Assembly (NCBI GenBank): GCA_963703145.1
Contig: OY969793.1
Coordinates: forward strand, 868,001 to 932,000
Direction: 5' to 3'
DNA from: Bog-756 sp963703145
Lineage (GTDB): Bacteria > Actinomycetota > Acidimicrobiia > Acidimicrobiales > RAAP-2
Length of the DNA stretch: 64,000 nucleotides
The notes under the pieces are model-generated. The model was not told the DNA's origin. It searched no databases and saw only the letters and a list, made by a program, of their open reading frames with translations. The position numbers and the translations under genes are program-made. Of this stretch, positions 1 through 9,044 are shown in pieces; position 1 is the stretch's first letter, and each line of letters starts with the position of its first letter.

Positions 1-2
1 AT

Positions 3-2489
3 CAGCCGCCCATTGCCGAGTCGTTCGATGCGCTGCCGATCGACGCGTCGGTGACCGACGTCCTGGCCGTCGACGGCACTGTCGATGACCACATCATCGA
101 CCCGGGTCCCGAACTCGAACTCGAACTCCACCCCGAGCCAGAGCCAGAGCCAGAGCCAGAGCCACAGCCACAGCCGAAGGATCTCGAGGCCGACATGGCC
201 TCGCCGCCCACCGGAAAGGGAAGGCGGAACAAAGAGGAGCGCAAGCGCCGCAAGTCCAGCTCCGACGCCGAGGCGGAGTCCGACTCTGCTGACGCTATCG
301 AACTCGATCCCGCTGACGGCCAGGATCTCGTCCTCGAGGCGCCGTCGACTGACGGCCCTGATCTGCTGGCGACCCTCGAGGACGCCTCCCCCTTCGACAT
401 CGGAGACCAGGCCGGGTTGGATCCGTTCGAAGAGGCCGGTCCATCGATCGGCCCGGCCAACGAGGAACTGGCCTGGGTCACCGACGCGGCATCGTCAGCC
501 GGCATCGAGGAGGCCGAGTTCGAGGCCCTCGAGCCATCGACAAGCATCCTGCCCACGTTCGGATCGGACTGGATCGATCCGGCCGAATCCTCGTCACCCG
601 GTGCCGATCCTTTGGCGCCCGGCGTGGACCAGTTGGCTGAGCTGGCTCGATCCCTGCAGACGCACGAGGAGGCGTCCACCGGCGACGAGGCGGTGATCGC
701 GGCTGACCTGGTGGATGAGGCTGTGGCCACCTATCAGGAGCAGCTGGGAGAAGATCAGCGATTCGACACCGAGCCACTCGAGGCCTCGACCGGAACCGCC
801 ATGTTCCCGCCCCTGGCGAAAGCCCTGGTGGAAGGGGAGCGGGTATCCCTCGAGGACATGGAGGCGGTGCTCGAGGAGCACTACGCCACCGGTCAAAGCA
901 TCGCTCGACTGCTCACCGCCCAGAAGCTCGTGACCGAAGCGGACCTCATGTGGGGCATGGCCCAGGAGATGGGCCTCGAGTTCGTCGATCTCGACACCGT
1001 CGGCGTGGACCTCGCCGAAGCCGGGACCATCCCTGAGACCACTGCTCGACACCACAACGTCATGGTCATCGCTAACGACAACGGGACCCCGGTTGTAGCG
1101 GCGTCGAATCCCACCGATGTCTTCGCCATGGACGACCTGCGAACCATCATGGGGCGCAACTTCATCGTGGTTGTGGCCACCCGTTCCCAGATCAGCGCCT
1201 ATATCGGCCGGGCCTTCAACAGCGGAGGCGATGCCGCGGACATGGCGATGGAGGCGTCCCTCGGCATCGAGGGCAATGAAGCCTCGAACGGCGTCGACGA
1301 CATCCAGGCGGTGACCGAGGAAGCACCGATCGTCCGCTATGTGAACCTGTTGATTCTGCAGGCTCTGAACGAGCGCGCCTCGGACGTGCACATCGAGCCG
1401 ACCGCCACCGAGTTGCGCATCCGCTACCGGATCGACGGCGTGCTTCACGACGTCTCGACAGCACCCCGAACCATCGCCCCGGCAGTGACCACCCGGCTCA
1501 AGGTGATGGCCGACATGAACATCGCCGAGCATCGGGTGCCCCAGGACGGACGCATCTCGCTGAACGTGGGCAGCAAGGGCATCGATCTCCGGATGGCCAC
1601 CCTGCCAACCATCTACGGGGAAAAAATCGTCATGCGGGTGCTCGACAAATCGAGCGTGGTGCTCGGATTCTCCGACCTGGGATTCGAAGAAGACCTGCTT
1701 CGCACCTACGAGGGGCTCTACACCAAGCCCTACGGGACCATCCTGGTCACGGGTCCAACCGGCTCGGGCAAGTCGACCACGCTGTATACGACCCTGACCG
1801 CCCTCAACTCACCCGAGAAGAACATCATCACCGTGGAGGATCCCGTTGAGTTGCCCCTGAAGGGCGTCAACCAGGTGCAACTGAACCTCAAGGCGGGCTT
1901 GAATTTCGCAGCCGCACTCCGTGCCATCCTCCGTTCGGACCCCGACATCGTCCTGGTGGGGGAGATCCGTGACAAGGAGACAGCCGTCATCTCGATCGAG
2001 GCGGCGCTGACCGGTCACATGGTGCTCTCCACCCTGCACACCAACAGTGCCGCGTCCACGCCGATGCGCCTCATCGAGATGGGTCTCGAGCCCTTCCTGG
2101 TGACGTCTGCGGTGTCAGGAGTGCTGGCCCAACGGCTTGCTCGACGCTTGTGTGTCCATTGCAAGGAGGCCTTTGAGCCCACTGAGGCGGACATCACTTC
2201 ATCGGGTTGGAAACTGGAAGAAGTCGAGGCCATGGGGGGTATGCCGAAGGTCTACCGGGCCATTGGATGCTCGGCCTGTTCCAACACCGGCTATCGGGGT
2301 CGTAAAGCTTTGGCAGAACTTCTGCCGATGACTGAAGAGATCGAACGTGTGATCATTGAAGGAGGATCGGTGGAAGAAATCCATAGGGTCGGAGTGGCCC
2401 AAGGCATGAGTACCCTGCGCCAGAGCGGGCTACGCAAGGCAATCGAGGGTGAGACCACCCTCGAGGAAGTGCTCCGGGTGGTGGCATGA
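3..2489 (+). CDS. pilB: Type IV pilus assembly ATPase PilB (GspE family), 5' end outside window
   Basis: This is the cytoplasmic hexameric ATPase that powers pilus extension. The frame is open from the first bases of the window, so the GTG at 51 is probably not the real start and the gene is cut by the window edge. The visible protein begins with an acidic, Pro/Glu-repeat and Lys/Arg-rich stretch of about 240 residues. An MshEN/GspE N-terminal domain follows (roughly nt 780-1230), then the ATPase domain. Seen there are ASDVHIEP, Walker A GPTGSGKST (nt 1752 on), Walker B with DIVLVGEIRD, and a C-terminal zinc site of two CxxC pairs (CVHC, CSAC). It overlaps pilT by 4 bp, so the two are probably co-translated. 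Family identity is firm; the long N-terminal extension is unusual. Confidence 0.93.
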   Translation, partial: QPPIAESFDALPIDASVTDVLAVDGTVDDHIIDPGPELELELHPEPEPEPEPEPQPQPKDLEADMASPPTGKGRRNKEERKRRKSSSDAEAESDSADAIELDPADGQDLVLEAPSTDGPDLLATLEDASPFDIGDQAGLDPFEEAGPSIGPANEELAWVTDAASSAGIEEAEFEALEPSTSILPTFGSDWIDPAESSSPGADPLAPGVDQLAELARSLQTHEEASTGDEAVIAADLVDEAVATYQEQLGEDQRFDTEPLEASTGTAMFPPLAKALVEGERVSLEDMEAVLEEHYATGQSIARLLTAQKLVTEADLMWGMAQEMGLEFVDLDTVGVDLAEAGTIPETTARHHNVMVIANDNGTPVVAASNPTDVFAMDDLRTIMGRNFIVVVATRSQISAYIGRAFNSGGDAADMAMEASLGIEGNEASNGVDDIQAVTEEAPIVRYVNLLILQALNERASDVHIEPTATELRIRYRIDGVLHDVSTAPRTIAPAVTTRLKVMADMNIAEHRVPQDGRISLNVGSKGIDLRMATLPTIYGEKIVMRVLDKSSVVLGFSDLGFEEDLLRTYEGLYTKPYGTILVTGPTGSGKSTTLYTTLTALNSPEKNIITVEDPVELPLKGVNQVQLNLKAGLNFAAALRAILRSDPDIVLVGEIRDKETAVISIEAALTGHMVLSTLHTNSAASTPMRLIEMGLEPFLVTSAVSGVLAQRLARRLCVHCKEAFEPTEADITSSGWKLEEVEAMGGMPKVYRAIGCSACSNTGYRGRKALAELLPMTEEIERVIIEGGSVEEIHRVGVAQGMSTLRQSGLRKAIEGETTLEEVLRVVA
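134..175 (+). repeat. 6-bp tandem repeat encoding Pro-Glu dipeptides
   Basis: A run of GAGCCA units, ending in CAGCCA variants, encodes alternating Glu-Pro and then Gln-Pro in the N-terminal extension of PilB. It is probably a rigid acidic spacer, and is prone to length change by slippage. Confidence 0.8.
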
Positions 2490-4150
2490 GCCCGGTCACG
2501 ACAGAGACGCGCATCGAGTGGTCCGACCGACTGGCCCAGGCGTTGGTCCAGAGTGGCTACGAGACTGAGTCCAACCTGGCTCCGTTGCTGGCGGAGTCCC
2601 GCGCCACCGGTGAGTCCCTGGCCAGTCTGTTGATCAGCAGGAAGCTGGCGCTTCCTGGCGTTGTGGTCGGCGCCCTCGCCCATCTGTCCAATCTGCAGGC
2701 GGTGGACATCGCTGCAGTGGCCCCGAGCCCCGAGGCCAAGGCGTGCATGCCAGACGCCGTCGCTCAGGAGTACCTGGCCGTTCCGTTGCAGTTCGACGGG
2801 CGGGTCCTCTCGGTGGCCTTCGCTGAGCCGCCGACGCCCCAGGATGTCGACGGCTTGGCGTCGAAGCTCGGCTACCGGATCAACGCGGTGCTCGCTGATC
2901 CCGTGTTGATCGCGCGGGCAGTGCAGTCCACCCAGGCCCCGGCGAGCCCTGACGCCGGAACGCCCGGCCCGGCCCCGTCGTCGCCGCTGGTGGACACCGG
3001 CTCTGACGAGGGCGAGATCACTGTCGCCCCGACGGTGGCCCGCCTGTTGGAACAGGGTCTTCCTACCGCCGAGTCGGATGGCTCGATGCCACTCCACATC
3101 GACGACCTGCTCCGGTACGCGGTTGCTGTCGGAGCCTCGGACCTCCATCTCACCGCCAACATGCCGGGCTCGATCCGGCTCCACGGCGCTATCCGTCCGA
3201 TCGAGGGCTGCCCGGTGCTCGGCAACGAGACCATCCGGGACATGGTGTTCGGCATCCTCCCCGCCTCGCAACGTGAGCGGTTCGAGGACGAGAGCGAACT
3301 GGACACGTCGCACTCCATCGCCGGAGTGGGGCGGTTCCGTGTCAATGTCTCCATGCAGCGGGGAACTGTGGCCGCAGCCCTCCGGCCCATTCCCCACGAG
3401 ATGCCTGAATTCGACTCGTTGGGAATCCCCGACGCGGTGAAGGCATTCACCGAGCTTCGCAAGGGCCTTGTCCTGGTGACCGGCCCGACCGGTTCGGGTA
3501 AGTCGACCACGTTGGCGTCGCTGATCGACATCATCAACCGGACCAAGCCGTTGCACATCGTGACCGTCGAGGACCCCATCGAGTTCCTGCACGATCACAA
3601 GCGGTCCATCATCACCCAACGGGAGATCGGTGAGGACACCCACTCGTTCGCCGAGGCACTGCGGCGAGTGCTGCGCCAGGACCCGGACGTGATCCTGGTT
3701 GGTGAGCTCCGGGACCTGGAGACGATCTCGACGGCGCTGACCGCTGCCGAGACCGGCCACCTGGTGTTTGCCACGCTGCACACCCAGGACGCGCCACAGA
3801 CCATCGACCGCGTCATCGACGTGTTCCCGACCAATCAGCAGGAGCAGATCAGGGTCATGCTGGCTGCCACGCTCGAGGGTGTGGTGACCCAGCAGTTGAT
3901 CGTCAACGCTGAGGGTACGGGTCGGGTCCCCTGCTCGGAGGTCTTGGTCTGCACCTCGGCTATGCGAAACCTGATCCGCCAGGCCAAGACCCACCAGATC
4001 TACTCGTTGATGCAGGTCGGCGGATCCTTCGGGATGCAGACCATGGATCAGGGGCTGGCCAAGCTGGTCAAGGACGGATTGATCTCCGAGAGCATCGCTT
4101 ACGACCGCTCCTCTAATGAAGAGGACCTGCGGAACCACCTCAACACTTGA
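2486..4150 (+). CDS. pilT: Pilus retraction ATPase PilT with extra N-terminal MshEN-like domain
   Basis: This ATPase drives pilus retraction and twitching. The C-terminal 350 residues are a standard PilT core: LHIDDLLRYAVAVGASDLHL at its start, Walker A GPTGSGKST at about residue 333, VEDPIEFLHDH, Walker B DPDVILVGELRD, the histidine box ATLHT, and an AMRNLIRQAK motif matching the PilT-specific AIRNLIRE element. Unlike typical PilT of about 350 residues, it carries about 150 N-terminal residues resembling the MshEN/GspE-N domain of PilB (ESLASLLISRKL, then PSPEAKACMPDAVAQEYLAV), joined by a Pro-rich linker. The start ATG overlaps the pilB stop codon by 4 bp. Confidence 0.92.
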   Translation: MSPVTTETRIEWSDRLAQALVQSGYETESNLAPLLAESRATGESLASLLISRKLALPGVVVGALAHLSNLQAVDIAAVAPSPEAKACMPDAVAQEYLAVPLQFDGRVLSVAFAEPPTPQDVDGLASKLGYRINAVLADPVLIARAVQSTQAPASPDAGTPGPAPSSPLVDTGSDEGEITVAPTVARLLEQGLPTAESDGSMPLHIDDLLRYAVAVGASDLHLTANMPGSIRLHGAIRPIEGCPVLGNETIRDMVFGILPASQRERFEDESELDTSHSIAGVGRFRVNVSMQRGTVAAALRPIPHEMPEFDSLGIPDAVKAFTELRKGLVLVTGPTGSGKSTTLASLIDIINRTKPLHIVTVEDPIEFLHDHKRSIITQREIGEDTHSFAEALRRVLRQDPDVILVGELRDLETISTALTAAETGHLVFATLHTQDAPQTIDRVIDVFPTNQQEQIRVMLAATLEGVVTQQLIVNAEGTGRVPCSEVLVCTSAMRNLIRQAKTHQIYSLMQVGGSFGMQTMDQGLAKLVKDGLISESIAYDRSSNEEDLRNHLNT

Positions 4151-4190
4151 TCAACGCAGCCCCACGGGCTGAACGACGAAACGGGGAATT

Positions 4191-5420
4191 GTGGCACTGA
4201 CATTCGATTACAAGGTCCGGGATCGGGCCGGCAGCCTGGTCGAAGGGCAGCTCGAGGGCGACAGCATGGCGCTGGTCGTTCGTCGTCTCCGCGAGATGGG
4301 CTACATGCCGATCTCGGTCACCCCCAAGTCCAACGTCCACCTCAAGACCGAGATCAAGATCCCCGGTATCTCCGACCGTGTGAAGCTGCGGGAAATCGCC
4401 GTCATCACCCGGCAGCTCTCCACCATGGTCGACTCGGGTCTGTCGGTGGTCCGCTCACTCGGGATCCTGGCCGCCCAGGTGGAGAATCCCGAGCTGGCCA
4501 GGGTCCTCAACGAGGTCAGGCTGGATCTGGAGCACGGCTCCTCGCTCTCGGTGGCCTGTGCCAAGCATCCCAAGGTCTTCTCCCACCTGTTCTGCACATT
4601 GGTCCAGGCCGGTGAGATCGGCGGAAACCTGGACGAGGTGCTGGCCAACCTGGCCAACACCATCGAGAAGCAGGCCCAGCTGAATCGCACCATCCGATCG
4701 GCCATGACGTATCCGGCGGTCGTCCTCAGTGTGATGCTCGTCATCTTCACAGCGATGATCGTGTTCATCGTCCCGGTCTTCCAGCACCTGTTCACCTCAC
4801 TCGGCGGAAAGCTGCCGTTCCCGACCCGGGTGCTCATCGCGGTGTCGAACGTCGTGACCAGTGTCTGGGTGCTCTTGCTCATCGCCATCGTGGTCGGTGG
4901 GATCATTGGTCTCCGGAAGTGGATCTCCACCCCCGAGGGCCGACGGAAGTGGGACAAGCTGATCCTCAAGCCACCGGTGTTCGGCTCCCTCTTCCACAAG
5001 GTGGCCCTGGCCCGCATGACTGGGACACTCGCATCCCTGATCGGATCGGGGGTCCCTATCCTCGAGTCCCTCGACATCTGCGCCGATGTGTCGGGCAACC
5101 GCACGGTGGGTGATGTGCTGCTTGAAGCCAAGAACGGCGTGCGTGAAGGCCGACCCCTCGCCGACCCGCTGCGTGAGCACGAGGACGTCATCCCGCCGTT
5201 GGTGGTGCAGATGATCGAGGTCGGCGAGCAGACCGGTGCACTGGACGGCATGTTGAAGAAGGTGGGCGAGTTCTACGACCAGGAGGTCGAGGTCACCGTG
5301 GCCAACCTCACTGCTCTGCTCGAACCGTTGCTGACCGTCTTCATGGGCGCCATGGTGGGAGCCATGGTGATCTGCCTCTACCTCCCGATGTTCGACTACA
5401 TCAAGCTCATTCACAACTAA
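4191..5420 (+). CDS. pilC: Type IV pilus inner-membrane platform protein PilC
   Basis: This is the polytopic inner-membrane platform of the pilus machine, working with PilB and PilT. The 409 residues contain two T2SSF domains, each with the expected pattern (RQLSTMVDSGLSVVRSL, and later ARMTGTLASLIGSGVPILESL with VVQMIEVGEQTGALD). Hydrophobic segments lie near residues 170-195, 220-245 and 380-405. Length matches the family. The start is GTG at 4191, 40 bp after the pilT stop, in the same operon. Confidence 0.93.
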   Translation: MALTFDYKVRDRAGSLVEGQLEGDSMALVVRRLREMGYMPISVTPKSNVHLKTEIKIPGISDRVKLREIAVITRQLSTMVDSGLSVVRSLGILAAQVENPELARVLNEVRLDLEHGSSLSVACAKHPKVFSHLFCTLVQAGEIGGNLDEVLANLANTIEKQAQLNRTIRSAMTYPAVVLSVMLVIFTAMIVFIVPVFQHLFTSLGGKLPFPTRVLIAVSNVVTSVWVLLLIAIVVGGIIGLRKWISTPEGRRKWDKLILKPPVFGSLFHKVALARMTGTLASLIGSGVPILESLDICADVSGNRTVGDVLLEAKNGVREGRPLADPLREHEDVIPPLVVQMIEVGEQTGALDGMLKKVGEFYDQEVEVTVANLTALLEPLLTVFMGAMVGAMVICLYLPMFDYIKLIHN

Positions 5421-5724
5421 TCGACGCGGGCTCAGCCCACAACCAGGAACGGTCGGCAGGCATCCTCGGACCTGACCCACTGCGGTCGGATTCGGACGCG
5501 CCCGACGCTCCGAGAGCCTGGCCGTAGTCGCGCAGGTCCTCCGGAGCGGAGCCTGGGTCCTCCAAGGCTATTCCAAGCTTGTGACCAGGAAAAATGTGCT
5601 CAAGCTGCTGACAATTGTCGTCGATGTGTTTTCCATGATTGCTCATGATCCAGTAACTCGACTCGTGGGTCCCCGATGGCTCAGAGGTGACAAGGCCGGC
5701 AACGTGGGGACTGCCTCGGAGTCC
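5421..5724. other. Gap between pilC and first pilin
   Basis: No gene is convincing here, although the pilin frame stays open back to a GTG at 5581. The right half (about 5580-5660) is AT-richer than its surroundings. It holds a perfect 10-bp palindrome GACAATTGTC at 5610-5619, which could be an operator or simply chance. I see no strong promoter and no good ribosome binding site before the first pilin. Confidence 0.4.
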
Positions 5725-6372
5725 ATGCGTCGCAGTCAGCCGATGTTGGACACCGCTGCCCGTCATCTCGGCGACTCACGGGTAACGTCCACCCACCTTG
5801 GCCCCGATGCCGGTTTCACCCTCATCGAGCTCATGGTGGTCCTGTTGATTCTGGCCATCCTGCTTGCCATCGCCATCCCCACGTTCCTGGGTGTGACGAA
5901 GTCGGCAAACGACAGGGCGGCACAGTCCAACCTGAACACCGCCCTGATCAATGCCAAGGCGGCCTATCAGACCAACAGCCAGACCTACACCGGTGTCAAT
6001 ACGGCCACGCTGTCTTCGGCTGAGCCCAGCCTGACCTTCCAGGCTGCTGCCTCGACCGGACAGGCCGTCATCTCCATGTCGGTCTCGTCTGACGGTAACG
6101 GCGTCGTGCTGGCCGGCTTCTCGAAGTCGGGCAACTGCTGGTACCTGGTGGACAACGCCAAGGCGGTCACCCAGACCACCGCACCGTACGGAGCCACGGC
6201 CACGGCCTCTGGTTCCACCACGGCCGGTGCCCTGGCCCTCCCGACCGCGGCTGGTACGTCCTACGCCGAGGCCAAGGGCGATGCCACCACCGGTGACTGC
6301 AGCGCTTCGGCTCCCAAGCTGAGCGGCACGGGCGCCACCTATCAGGTCCAGGCGGCTGGGTTCCCGAGCTGA
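5725..6372 (+). CDS. Type IV major pilin-like prepilin, copy 1
   Basis: This prepilin has the class III signal G|FTLIELMVVLLILAI: cleavage by PilD-type peptidase after Gly, N-terminal Phe, Glu at mature position 5, and a hydrophobic assembly helix. The mature part is about 185 residues with a Cys pair (NCWYL and GDCSAS) near the C-terminus that could close a D-loop. The frame is open upstream to a GTG at 5581. I prefer ATG 5725, which gives a 30-residue leader comparable to copy 2, but the Shine-Dalgarno there is poor. It is almost identical to the gene at 6712, differing at only a handful of mature residues. A strong hairpin follows the stop codon. Confidence 0.85.
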   Translation: MRRSQPMLDTAARHLGDSRVTSTHLGPDAGFTLIELMVVLLILAILLAIAIPTFLGVTKSANDRAAQSNLNTALINAKAAYQTNSQTYTGVNTATLSSAEPSLTFQAAASTGQAVISMSVSSDGNGVVLAGFSKSGNCWYLVDNAKAVTQTTAPYGATATASGSTTAGALALPTAAGTSYAEAKGDATTGDCSASAPKLSGTGATYQVQAAGFPS

Positions 6373-6378
6373 CCCTGA

Positions 6379-6421
6379 GGATGACTTCCGGCCCACGGTG
6401 ACTGTGGTCCGGAAGTCATCC
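6379..6421 (+). terminator. Hairpin after pilin copy 1
   Basis: A perfect 13-bp inverted repeat (6379-6391 with 6409-6421, 17-nt loop) begins seven bases after the stop codon. There is no T-run, so it may terminate weakly or stabilise the mRNA 3' end. Confidence 0.65.
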
Positions 6422-6621
6422 GAGCGTCGCAGACCGATCCAACCAGGTTGGTGATCGGACCCAGGAGCCCAAACGAAATACCGGGTTGCTTGCTCCGGTG
6501 AATCGGGCTCCAAAGGTCACATCGGGTGCCAAAAAGGACCGATCAGGGCAGCCCGCGATGCCCTCCCAGAAGCCCGTAACACGACCGGCACGGGATTGTA
6601 GGAATTTCTTAAAACAGACCC

Positions 6622-6649
6622 TAAAGTCCCGCTTCTCTTCAGACGATAG
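6622..6649 (+). promoter_or_regulatory. Possible sigma-28-type promoter for pilin copy 2
   Basis: TAAAGTCC at 6622-6629 and GACGATAG at 6642-6649 resemble the FliA/WhiG class (TAAA, about 15 nt, GCCGATAA). Spacing is one base longer than the E. coli consensus. It lies about 60 bp upstream of the pilin start in a locally AT-richer stretch. The assignment is inferred from the motif alone. Confidence 0.35.
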
Positions 6650-6700
6650 CTAGACCGGGAGCCAACCCTGGCCGCCCAATTGATGCATCAATACTCACGA

Positions 6701-6705
6701 GGAGG
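6701..6705 (+). promoter_or_regulatory. Ribosome binding site of pilin copy 2
   Basis: GGAGG at 6701-6705, six bases before ATG 6712, fixes the start of pilin copy 2. No comparable site precedes copy 1. Confidence 0.85.
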
Positions 6706-6711
6706 CAGTAA

Positions 6712-7341
6712 ATGGTTTCATCCACGATTCAGCGCCTGAATGACAGGCGTGACGCTGCGGGAGATGCCGGAGAGGATGCCGGTTTCACCCTCATCGAGCT
6801 CATGGTGGTCCTGTTGATTCTGGCCATCCTGCTTGCCATCGCCATCCCCACGTTCCTGGGTGTGACGAAGTCGGCAAACGACAGGGCGGCACAGTCCAAC
6901 CTGAACACCGCCCTGATCAATGCCAAGGCGGCCTATCAGACCAACAGCCAGACCTACACCGGTGTCAATACGGCCACGCTGTCTTCGGCTGAGCCCAGCC
7001 TGACCTTCCAGGCTGCTGCCTCGACCGGACAGGCCGTCATCTCCATGTCGGTCTCGTCTGACGGTAACGGCGTCGTGCTGGCCGGCTTCTCGAAGTCGGG
7101 CAACTGCTGGTACCTGGTGGACAACGCTCAGGCTGTCACCCAGACCACCGCACCGTACGGAGCCACGGCCACGGCCTCTGGTTCCACCACGGCCGGCAAC
7201 CTGGCCCTCCCGACCGCGGCTGGTACGTCCTACGCCGAGGCCAAGGGCGATGCCACCACCGGTGACTGCAGCGCTTCGGCTCCCAAGCTGAGCGGTTCGG
7301 GCGCCACCTATCAGGTCCAGACCTCCGGGTTCCCGAGCTGA
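6712..7341 (+). CDS. Type IV major pilin-like prepilin, copy 2
   Basis: This 209-residue prepilin has a 24-residue charged leader, the G|FTLIELM processing site with Glu5, a hydrophobic helix of about 20 residues and a Ser/Thr/Ala/Gly-rich C-terminal domain with two Cys residues. Unlike copy 1 it has its own candidate promoter region, a strong GGAGG ribosome site and a classic terminator, so it is probably the main expressed pilin. The 339-bp gap before it holds the copy 1 hairpin and these signals. Confidence 0.92.
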   Translation: MVSSTIQRLNDRRDAAGDAGEDAGFTLIELMVVLLILAILLAIAIPTFLGVTKSANDRAAQSNLNTALINAKAAYQTNSQTYTGVNTATLSSAEPSLTFQAAASTGQAVISMSVSSDGNGVVLAGFSKSGNCWYLVDNAQAVTQTTAPYGATATASGSTTAGNLALPTAAGTSYAEAKGDATTGDCSASAPKLSGSGATYQVQTSGFPS

Positions 7342-7393
7342 CCCTGATGGTGTTCTCCTGAGCGGTGGGTTTCACCGTTCAGTAGTCACCCGT

Positions 7394-7428
7394 GAGAATG
7401 CCCCCTCCCGATGGGAGGGGGCATTCTC
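7394..7428 (+). terminator. Strong terminator hairpin after pilin copy 2
   Basis: A perfect 16-bp stem (7394-7409 with 7413-7428) with a 3-nt loop begins about 50 bp after the pilin stop. It should insulate the pilin transcript from the membrane-protein gene that begins at 7448. Confidence 0.8.
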
Positions 7429-7447
7429 CGTTGTGGAGGTGTCCCCC

Positions 7448-9041
7448 ATGAGATTCTGGACCTCGAACCGTGCGTCGATTGGGGACTATCGGGTGTCCTG
7501 GGTCCTCAAGATTGCACCGCAACGGCACGATGGAAGGAGCGTGGACACAGCACCGCTCCGGCTCGAGCCGATGACCAGTCATGAGCCGAGCGCCATCTGT
7601 TCCCGGCGAGGTCCGATACGGGTGATGGGGGGCCTGGTGGAGGACCGGAAGTGGCCGATGGCAGCCATGCTGGCCATGCTCATCGCGGGTGTCGGTTATA
7701 TGTTGCTGTGGAACCCCTGGGTGCACCACGTTGATTCCTGGAATACCGGTGGCGATCTTTGGGGAATTTTCCGAGGGGCCCACTACGTGGGATGGGGATT
7801 TATCGGAGGGGTCTACACACCCCAAAACGGCATCATCACCTTCCCGGGCATGCCGATCCTTATGGCTCCGCTGGCCATCGTGAGTGGGTGGCTCCATCTA
7901 TCCGAGTCGTACGGGGCCTTTACGCTTCCTCGGCCGACTGCCGCCCTCCTCATCCAGCCGTTCGAGCTGCTGTTGGCGTCGACGGCAGTGTTTGCCTGCG
8001 ACAACCTGGCGAGGCGCTTGCTGGTCACCTCGAGGCGTCGCATCGCACTCTGCCGCGGTAACGGCAAGTATTGCCTGGCCCACGGCGGCCATCTGGGGCC
8101 ACGCCGAGGACGCCGTGGCCACCGCACTCGCCGTGTGGGCGTTGGCCGCCATTCTCGACGGCAGGTGGAAACGCGCCGGCTGGTTGCTCGGGGCTGGCAT
8201 CCTCGTGCAGCCCCTGGTGGCCTTGCTGGTTCCCTTGCTCATCGGTGCCACGCCTCGCGGGCAGCGTTGGATGGTCGCCCTGCGGTCCGCAGTCCTCTCA
8301 GTGCTCCTGGTCGGTGTGGCCTTCGTCGGCGACCCTGGCGACACGTTTCGGGCGCTCGTCAAGCAGCCGACCCAACCGGCGATCAATCACGCCACGCCGT
8401 GGCTCGCCTTGGCGCCGTCGCTACCGTCTGCGCCCGCTCATGCCGGGGGGGCCGCCCTCGTACCCGGCCTGGGCCACCCGGTGCTCACGCACATCACCGT
8501 CGCCGGTCGGACCGCAGCGTTCGTAGCCGGTGGCCCGGGCCGGATGATCGACGTGGCACTTGCCATCCTGATCGGTCTGTATGTGTGGCGACGGCCACAG
8601 CCGGCGACAACGGTGCTCTGGCTGGCCGTCGTGGTGCTGGCCTCGCGCTGCTACTTCGAACCGGTGATGACTCCCTACTACCTGGCACCACCGCTCTTGG
8701 CCGCCCTGGTGTTGGCGGCGTCGGGATCCGGCCGACGGTTTTGGGGTGCGGTGGTGATCGCTGGCGAGCTGAGCATCTTCGCCTATTTCCATCTGGAGGC
8801 CTGGGCCTGGTGGCTACCGATGGTCGCCGGGTTGACCGTAGTGGTGATGCTGGCCCGACCCAGGCGATGCCCAAGCTCGCCTGGCCTGGAACCCGGGGCA
8901 CAAGGCGAGCACTCAGTGCAGCTCGACCAGTCGCCAGGCACGCGAGGCAATGGTGCGACGGCACTCCGGGCGGCCGGCGGCGGAACGGCTCGGAGCCCGC
9001 GGTCGACCCGGGACCCCGACGACGAGATGGCATCGGTGTAG
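7448..9041 (+). CDS. Polytopic membrane protein, possible GT-C type glycosyltransferase (frameshifted)
   Basis: This multi-pass membrane protein is a paralogue of the next gene; they share WNPWVHHVDSW / WDPVVHHVTGW, the Gly-Asp loop (TGGDLW / IPGDIW), TFPGMP / TFPGIA and IWGHAEDAV / IWGHPEDLV. The luminal Asp after the first helix and the repeated helices suggest a GT-C type lipid-linked sugar transferase (GT87-like), which is only inference. GGAGGT at 7435 supports ATG 7448. The reading frame moves by +1 at about 8053-8056: the paralogue aligns to the first frame up to RIALC and to the second from AVTASIAW onward, with equal spacing. It is either a one-base sequence error or a recently broken gene. 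Confidence 0.6.
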
Positions 9042-9044
9042 CCG

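Larger units (their letters stand above)
5806..7341 (+). repeat. Tandem duplication of pilin coding sequence (unit offset 969 bp)
   Basis: Bases 5806-6158 and 6775-7127 are identical over 353 bp. The downstream parts (6159-6376 and 7128-7345) differ at only a few clustered sites: Lys/Gln, Gly-Ala/Gly-Asn, Thr/Ser and the C-terminal Ala-Ala/Thr-Ser. The leaders and the upstream sequences are unrelated. This pattern fits recent duplication or ongoing gene conversion. Confidence 0.9.

Noticed and set aside
2291..4138. 615-residue reading on the - strand opposite pilT
   Set aside because: The + strand frame is an unmistakable PilT; the antisense is compositionally biased with no domain.
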